DNA of 64,000 bases from Tachypleus tridentatus (Eukaryota > Arthropoda > Merostomata > Xiphosura > Limulidae). Both the position numbers and the translations under genes were made by a program. Position 1 is the first letter of the stretch. Each line of letters starts with the position of its first letter. Location of the stretch: NCBI RefSeq assembly GCF_004210375.1, contig NC_134830.1, positions 4,712,001 through 4,776,000 of the forward strand, written 5' to 3'. This document shows, one piece after another, positions 60,101 through 64,000 of this stretch. The notes under the pieces were generated by a model. The model saw only the letters and a list, made by a program, of their open reading frames with translations. It had not been told where the DNA came from and searched no databases.

Positions 60101-61985
60101 AATAGATATTATGAATGTGCTCTACCTTTCCTTTAGAAATATTTAATAAATATTATGACTGTGCTCTACCTTTTCTTTAGAAATATTTAATAGATATTAT
60201 GACTGTGCTCTACCTTTTCTTTAGAAATATTTAATAGATATTATGACTGTGCTCTACCTTTTCTTTAGAAATATTTAATAGATATTATGAATGTGCTCTA
60301 CCTTTTCTTTAGAAAATTTAATTGACATTATATTTTGTGAGAAATGAAACTTTATCTCTTTTATAAAGCCTGGTGATTTTGTTAAAAATACAATTTTTTC
60401 TCTTATATCACAGCTTCATTTACATAACCTCTGGATTCATTTGTTGCTTTGTAGCTACATAGATCCCTTCATAGTATACTGAAGCCACTTATCACAGTAG
60501 GAGAATATAAACAAAAAGTAATAAACATACCACAGTTGTATTTCAATATTTCCTCAAGTATGTGTGTGCGTCATATGATAAGTAATTTCTTTTCATTTAA
60601 GTTTTCTTTCTTAATCCGATAAATTTTAACTCTTTTATATCTTAATTAATCTTACAAAAATATAAACAAGCATAAAAACAATAAATTTAGTGCTTAATTA
60701 GGTCTGGACTCATCTTTTTGTCACTGGAAGATAAAGTGCTGTGAACATCGTTTTTTTGTAATGATTTTGGCACTTCCAAACATGCTTATTTATTTATTAT
60801 TTCAATTATACAATTTCAAACACAAAATATCATCATTAAAATAAATTATAATAATTTTATGATATTCTAACTAAGTTATTAACAGGTTTAAAAATTCTTT
60901 TCGCTAGTTGAACCGAACAGGACAATGAAACTGTAGCCAGATATTTCCAAACCTGACACCTAAAAAGAAATACACTTTTAAGGAATTTGGTAAGAAAAAT
61001 CTTCTCTTCCTATTGGTTATTAATATTCCAATAAGAAATGCAAGAGTATTACTGACACTTTTATTTAGAGAGGATGTAACAGCAGTAGCAGATGTGTTTC
61101 TTTTCCATATCTCAGTAAAGGAAGAACCTTGGAGCTTATGTCTACACTACAAGTGTATTGTTTGTGTCGAGCTGAGGAGATCATATAGCCCTTTCTACCC
61201 CTATAAAAAGAGCCACTTATTGGCTGGGATACAACAGCTACTGATACACTCTTCCTACAAAAAGTAATTGTAAAATAACTAGTGGTATCCTGGAAAGTAT
61301 CGACAAAATAAACTTGGAAGCCAATGTGTTAAAATGTTATATTTATTAACTGTAAGTTCAGTACCTTTTAAGAAACAAGTGCAGATTATTCTGTGAATAA
61401 TAACCTTATACAAGTATTTTTTGTATATTTTATAATCATACATTGCTAAAAACAAAAACATGTATTCTTAAAAAATATTCAGATTCAAAACTGAGGTATG
61501 GAGAAAACAAAAGTAGCTACACAATTTTATTAGGAATTGTAAGGCAAATAATAATGACATCTCCTAAATTACAATATGTTCTTTTTCAGTGCTTATGAAG
61601 TCTACCAGATTTTATGGGTAACCTGTATACAGATAACAAATTAAAACATAATGAACTAAACCACCTCTAGATCCTATATACGTTTCCATAACTTTCATGA
61701 AAGACAATAGCATATTTTTGGAGCTTTTCTGATTAATTAATTCATATTTTTAAAAAACAATTATTAACGCCAATAGATATTCCCTTCCTTGCTTACTGAG
61801 GCTATACAAGTTTATCCACGTCTATAAAAAACACCCTAAACATACGGTACATAATAACAATAAACTTTTAGAAGTTGGAAACACAGTGAATATTCGCACA
61901 TACATTACCTTATTAATAACGCTGCCAAAATCAGAGTTTTGTTTCTTCCATCAACATTTATATTACCAATAATATTATTTAACAT
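45120..61985 (-). CDS. RNASET2: Secreted ribonuclease T2, nine exons, complete
   Basis: Nine exons join in phase with GT-AG borders to give 211 residues. The start at 61985 is followed by a hydrophobic signal segment (TLILAALLISL, residues about 17-27). Next come FVQRWPPTVC (residues 41-50) and catalytic motif CAS I, VIHGLWP, with His71. CAS II is HEWEKHGTC, with His123, Glu124, Lys127, His128 and the disulfide Cys131. The C-terminal part has the family pattern of GI, PY, a helix, then two Cys (IGC and FC). N-glycosylation sequons are at NKT (exon 1), NSS and NKS. T2 enzymes cut single-stranded RNA through a 2',3'-cyclic phosphate in lysosomes or outside the cell. At 211 residues the protein is shorter than human RNASET2 (256), because the C-terminal tail is short. 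It lies upstream of UBXN1 in the same orientation. Confidence 0.94.
45675..45746 (-). CDS. RNASET2: RNase T2 exon 8
   Basis: Acceptor TTATGTAG, donor GTGAGT. It encodes LNNVSNALYAHLKVRTLIGC and EYAK. This matches the helix followed by a Cys strand near the C-terminus of T2 RNases. Phase 0 on both sides. Confidence 0.85.
45747..47131. other. RNase T2 intron 7, nothing recognised
   Basis: AT-rich intron. The open frame at 46442-46636 has no motif. Confidence 0.6.
47132..47165 (-). CDS. RNASET2: RNase T2 exon 7, 34-nt microexon
   Basis: This 34-nt segment reads GIVSRKDQPYS after completing the split Glu codon, matching the family pattern of GI, a turn, then PY. The acceptor must be TAG before 47165; the CAG four bases earlier gives an immediate stop in the required phase. 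Donor GTAAGT. Confidence 0.78.
47995..48108 (-). CDS. RNASET2: RNase T2 exon 6: catalytic motif CAS II
   Basis: Acceptor TTTACAG, donor GTGAGT. It reads KHEWEKHGTCATFLPALSSE, then KLYFAKSLELKEQYDLI. HEWEKHGTC is the complete CAS II motif; the following KLYFAKSLEL matches the QKKYFGRSLEL helix of human RNASET2. Confidence 0.97.
48855..49325 (-). pseudogene. hAT-like transposase C-terminal remnant
   Basis: On the minus strand 49284-49048 reads VIHNVRSTLDSADCDEHGAD and LMFNKNEQFKG, and the frame then shifts to GDQLPNIKTCQTALYFYITN, AACERVFSIQNRLETKF and FDEYFRLRNFIVWSQLYN with a stop at 48855. The pattern of N-A-x-C-E-R-x-F-S followed by N-R-L-x-T-K resembles the C-terminal dimerisation region of hAT transposases and of their domesticated relatives. 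One frameshift near 49060 and a stop upstream near 49307 show decay. It sits in the RNase T2 intron between exons 5 and 6. Confidence 0.55.
49326..50653. other. RNase T2 intron 5, rest; nothing recognised
   Basis: AT-rich intron beyond the hAT-like remnant. No further transposase sequence was recognised upstream of it. Confidence 0.6.
50654..50721 (-). CDS. RNASET2: RNase T2 exon 5
   Basis: Acceptor ATTCTAG, donor GTAAAT. It encodes PLIHDLGKDWPNFFVHHKDS and SF plus two bases of Trp. DWPNF is the family's conserved WP before the CAS II motif. Confidence 0.94.
51395..51570 (-). mobile_element. Degraded tRNA-derived SINE fragment
   Basis: Pieces such as GGCTATCTGCTCCAATCTC, AACTCTTGGGTTACTC, CATAACATTATAATTCCCA and GGCTGAAAAGGCAAACGTG follow the order of the same SINE family, with many substitutions. 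The head is missing. Confidence 0.6.
52695..52925 (-). mobile_element. tRNA-derived SINE copy
   Basis: Same family as the copies at 21.1 and 63.4 kb: CTAATTTAGCAGTGTGTAAG, GCCAACTTTTGGGCTACTCT, CACATTATAATGCCCCCATG, and a head ending at CACCTGGCCATGCTGG. The tail side is partly lost. It lies in an RNase T2 intron. Confidence 0.82.
53236..53606. repeat. 74-bp tandem array that includes the exon 4 splice donor
   Basis: ACAAACCTGT recurs at 53281, 53355, 53429, 53503 and 53577. On the minus strand each copy reads GATACAG then GTTTGTAAAC, the end of RNase T2 exon 4 and its donor. The copy at 53577 is the real border. The next one is identical over the exon part (DMKMIQ), and the other three carry a stop (CTAGAA). 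Confidence 0.96.
53583..53655 (-). CDS. RNASET2: RNase T2 exon 4
   Basis: Acceptor CCTGCAG, donor GTTTGT. It completes the Trp codon and reads PNSLTPPNPSYCNKSSPF then DMKMIQ, matching the CN...PF segment between the two catalytic motifs of the family. Its 3' end and donor are repeated in the adjacent 74-bp array. Confidence 0.93.
53656..56552. other. RNase T2 intron 3; only a possible SINE scrap
   Basis: AT-rich intron. Apart from the SINE-like piece near 55.5 kb, only short open frames without motifs were seen. Confidence 0.55.
55495..55640 (-). mobile_element. Possible degraded SINE fragment
   Basis: GTTTGTTACTTGTTTAGTGC, AAAGCTAAACAACAGGCTAT and CACCACAGATATCC resemble the second SINE family in order. 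The rest is too decayed to follow. Confidence 0.35.
56553..56599 (-). CDS. RNASET2: RNase T2 exon 3: catalytic motif CAS I
   Basis: Acceptor CCTGTAG, donor GTAAGT. It is 47 nt long and encodes CEIPAGVNYWVIHGL plus two bases of Trp. The His of IHGLWP is one of the two catalytic histidines. Confidence 0.95.
57213..57320. repeat. About 40-bp imperfect tandem repeat, 3 copies
   Basis: AGTGTTTTCC, CATACTTTTAGAAGTCACAG and related pieces recur three times with substitutions. A short, older array in an RNase T2 intron. Confidence 0.75.
58253..58349 (-). CDS. RNASET2: RNase T2 exon 2: conserved WPPTVC segment
   Basis: Donor GTAAGT. It encodes INSSFGEVDFLLFVQRWPPT and VC, the conserved first strand region of T2 RNases. 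Phase requires the acceptor TTTCAG before 58349; a second AG seven bases further in would shift the frame. The acceptor and first exon bases are repeated seven more times in the upstream intron. Confidence 0.93.
58336..58660. repeat. 40-bp tandem array that includes the exon 2 splice acceptor
   Basis: TGTTAATCTG recurs at 58336, 58371, then every 40 bp to 58611. On the minus strand each unit carries a T-rich tract, GTTTCAG and the exon start TCTTCAGATTAACAG. The copy at 58336 is the real acceptor of RNase T2 exon 2; seven copies lie upstream of it in the intron. Confidence 0.96.
59397..60317. repeat. 44-bp minisatellite, about 21 copies
   Basis: Units share TTTAATAGATATTATGACTG and TGCTCTACCTTTTCTTTAG. 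A/C variants (GACTG or GAATG) and TT/TC variants are interspersed. It lies in RNase T2 intron 1. Confidence 0.96.
60318..61908. other. RNase T2 intron 1, rest; nothing recognised
   Basis: AT-rich. The plus frame 61013-61267 (84 residues) has ordinary codons but no domain, and lies antisense in the intron. Confidence 0.55.
61909..61985 (-). CDS. RNASET2: RNase T2 exon 1: start and signal peptide core
   Basis: An ATG at 61983-61985 opens a 77-nt coding segment ending at donor GTAATG. It encodes a short polar start and then KTLILAALLI, the core of a signal peptide. Phase 2 matches exon 2 exactly. The polar first 16 residues are long for an n-region, so an alternative upstream or internal start remains possible. 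Confidence 0.75.
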
Positions 61986-62410
61986 CTTAGAACAAGATAA
62001 TTTATAGCTCAGCGAAGATAGTCTTTGTTGCGTTGTCGCCTAAGGCTAAATGTATAAAACATTAATACAAGACTGGCAGTTTTGTCCTTCCTAGAAACAA
62101 AACGTTACCACGTCATTAGGCCTACATAACATTTGGCTGGGAAATCCATTCTAAAAATCCCATGACCTCTAATTCCGAGTATACTGAGTACATTTTCTAC
62201 CGAGTACATTGATTTGCTAACCACATAATTACAGTTTACTACAAGAACGGATTTTTCGGATAACACAATTTTATTTTTCATTAGTTGGAAATTAACCAGT
62301 TATAGTAACTTCTATGTAATTCGGCTCTTCTATATTACCACTTTGAAAGAAAAAAAGAAATAAACTATAATTTTTATTATCGTTCTAATTATCGTGAAAT
62401 AAAAATTTTA

Positions 62411-62606
62411 CTAAATCATAAAAATATACGTTTGACTACTAGCACTACTACTACTTATAACCTTGGGTTGTTTTTCAGAATTTGTAATATTTACCAGGGG
62501 GACTCGGATATTTTGATGATAATAAAGTTCCGAAATATCGGTTGAAATGAAAGTTCCATCGTAATTATCTGGAGCGTAAATCGAGAACGGGTACACAACT
62601 GAACGA
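62411..62606 (-). CDS. Possible terminal exon of an unidentified minus-strand gene
   Basis: After a candidate acceptor TTCGTTCAG (ending at 62607) an open frame reads VYPFSIYAPDNYDGTFISTD, then ISELYYHQNIRVPL, a Ser-rich stretch (SSSSASSQ) and a stop at 62411. AATAAA occurs about 35 nt further on the minus strand. Base composition is less AT-rich than its surroundings and codon choice looks coding. I do not recognise the family. A donor-like GTAAAT after RVPL also exists, so it could be internal. Any upstream exons would lie to the right, perhaps outside the window. Confidence 0.3.
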
Positions 62607-63426
62607 ACTCGAAGAAATTATAAGTAAAACAAGGAAAAATGATACCGAGTCCAATTATACAACAAAGGCCATACATTTTATTAACATAACGATATGAAGG
62701 CTTATAATAAATGAAAAACAATAACATTGATTTCATAAAAGTTTACAATTTCAGTAACTTGTATTAGATCAATAATGTATCTAACCCTATCAACATCAAT
62801 TATTTAAGTTTAGATACTTTTGCATCATACGCCATATTTCCACCTGGCAAGAGTTTGATGACAAACAACATAAAAAGTTACCTGCGTATACAGTTATTGA
62901 TTCTCTATAGTCTGTCTTGAATAAACATTTTTCAAACTAAGTGGTATCAGATTACATCTCGCATTCACAACTGTTTAAACTCACGTATCTGTCTAGTTAG
63001 AATCACTGTGTGATAATCCTGTTAATTATAACTCGATATGCAGACAATCTCAGTTGATCTTGACGGGTATGTTCAAACTTTCGTCTTTCGTTAGCATTTC
63101 ACAACACATTGTTTAACTTGGTAGAAGAATGTGTTGATTGTAAAGTGGCAGTTCAGCTCGTGAGAAAGAAAGTGAAACATTTGCTTAGTATTATGCAACA
63201 CGGCCATAAGTTGAAACTATTGTGAGCTACAGTTGAACTATTTGGTTAGTTCAGAGTGCTTCAGAAGTATACAGACCATTTTTTCTACCCTTAGGTTCTG
63301 TAATAAATACTACTTACTGCTGATACACGCTTTGAAAATATATTTTTATTAACTTAATAAAATATTAGGTGTTAATAGCTCCTGTCATTATTAGTATAAA
63401 AAGAGATAAAATCGTTTGTTAAAAAA
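62607..63426. other. Upstream flank; nothing recognised
   Basis: AT-rich sequence to the right of the candidate terminal exon. The minus frame 62491-62736 overlaps it in another phase and shows no motif. Confidence 0.5.
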
Positions 63427-63660
63427 CACGTGCCTGGCATGGCCAGGTGGGTTAAGTCGTTCGACTCGTAATCTGAGGGTCGCGGGTTCGAATTCCCGTC
63501 ACACCAAACATGCTTGCCCTTTCAGCTGCGTGAGCGTTATAATGTTACGGTCAATCCCACTATTCGTTGGTAAAAGAGCAGCCAAAGAGTTAGTGGTGAT
63601 GACTAGCACAGATAGCTCTCGAGTAGCTTTGCGCGAAATTCAAAACAAACCAAACCAAAC
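63427..63660 (+). mobile_element. tRNA-derived SINE, well preserved
   Basis: The tRNA-like head (about 63430-63508) has an A-box-like TGGCCAGGTGGGTTAAGTCG and a B-box GGTTCGAATTCC. A body follows (CTTGCCCTTTCAGC, AATGTTACGGTCAATCCCAC) and a tail GCGCGAAATTCAAAACAAAC ending in CCAAAC repeats. The same family appears in minus orientation at 21.1 and 52.7 kb. This is the least decayed copy, with many CpG still present. Confidence 0.85.
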
Positions 63661-63861
63661 TTAAAAGACACGGCATTGAAAAAATAAATAAAAGTGACGT
63701 GTGGAATAGCTGCCCTCCATTAGATCGAGACTTATATATATAAATAAATAACGTACATGACTAAAACTGGATAATGTACCAAATGCGTTGAACTGCATAT
63801 CTACAAGAGATAATTAAACACCAGAAACAGCAGAGCAGAAGCCTAGAATAATAGAAAATTG

Positions 63862-64000
63862 TTGTTTGTTGAATTTCGTGTAAAGTTGCTCAAGGGCTCT
63901 TTGTACTATATTCCTAATTTTATAGATACAATAGGGGAAATGCACCAACTGTCAACTCATAAGTTACTATTCCCCCAGGTGAACTCAGCAGATAGTCCAA
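63862..64000 (-). mobile_element. Possible SINE fragment cut by the window end
   Basis: TTTGTTGAATTTCGTGTAAA and GTTGCTCAAGGGCTCTTTGT look like a SINE tail, and CCAGGTGAACTCAGCAGAT near the end looks like a tRNA-derived head. The end lies outside the window. Confidence 0.4.

Noticed and set aside
61013-61267. 84-residue plus-strand open frame in RNase T2 intron 1
   Set aside because: No recognisable domain or splice signals that would link it to other exons. Length is not exceptional for this window.
63430-63508. Possible functional tRNA gene
   Set aside because: A and B boxes are present, but the acceptor and anticodon stems pair poorly and a SINE body and tail follow. Related copies occur at 21.1 and 52.7 kb.

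Overview
The window is AT-rich animal nuclear DNA. It has long introns, many minisatellite arrays and dead transposons, and two recognisable spliced protein-coding genes, both on the minus strand. Several tRNA-derived SINE remnants have the tail and head sequences I associate with chelicerate genomes, especially horseshoe crabs, and an R2 element is present (R2 is described from Limulus). I therefore favour a xiphosuran. This is recognition from memory and has not been searched.

Layout, left to right. 1-13.4 kb: no gene I can support. It holds five tandem arrays, a degenerate Penelope-type hammerhead motif (about 5.45 kb), a broken jockey-like LINE (7.7-10.1 kb) and unidentified sequence. 13.8-42.5 kb: nine coding exons of UBXN1, a p97/VCP adaptor with UBA, C2H2 finger, coiled coil and UBX domain. 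Its introns hold at least nine minisatellites, a Tc1 remnant, two SINE remnants, a complete-ended but internally deleted LINE lying inside a minisatellite (30.8-36.6 kb), and a 28S rRNA gene fragment interrupted by a 5'-truncated R2 retrotransposon (21.76-22.78 kb). 43.4-43.9 kb: a 500-N assembly gap bordered by the 5' end of a second copy of the same LINE. The first UBXN1 exon is not visible and may lie in this gap. 45.1-62.0 kb: a nine-exon gene for a secreted RNase T2 of 211 residues, with both catalytic motifs. Two of its intron borders are embedded in tandem arrays that copy the splice site itself, one a donor and one an acceptor. A hAT-like transposase remnant lies in one intron. 62.4-64 kb: a possible terminal exon of a further minus-strand gene and an intact-looking SINE.

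The two genes lie head to tail. UBXN1 acts in the cytosol in ubiquitin/p97 protein quality control, and RNase T2 acts in the secretory/lysosomal route, so nothing here suggests a shared pathway. The most unusual finding is the R2-bearing 28S fragment inside a UBXN1 intron, followed by the paired splice-site-duplicating minisatellites in the RNase T2 gene.
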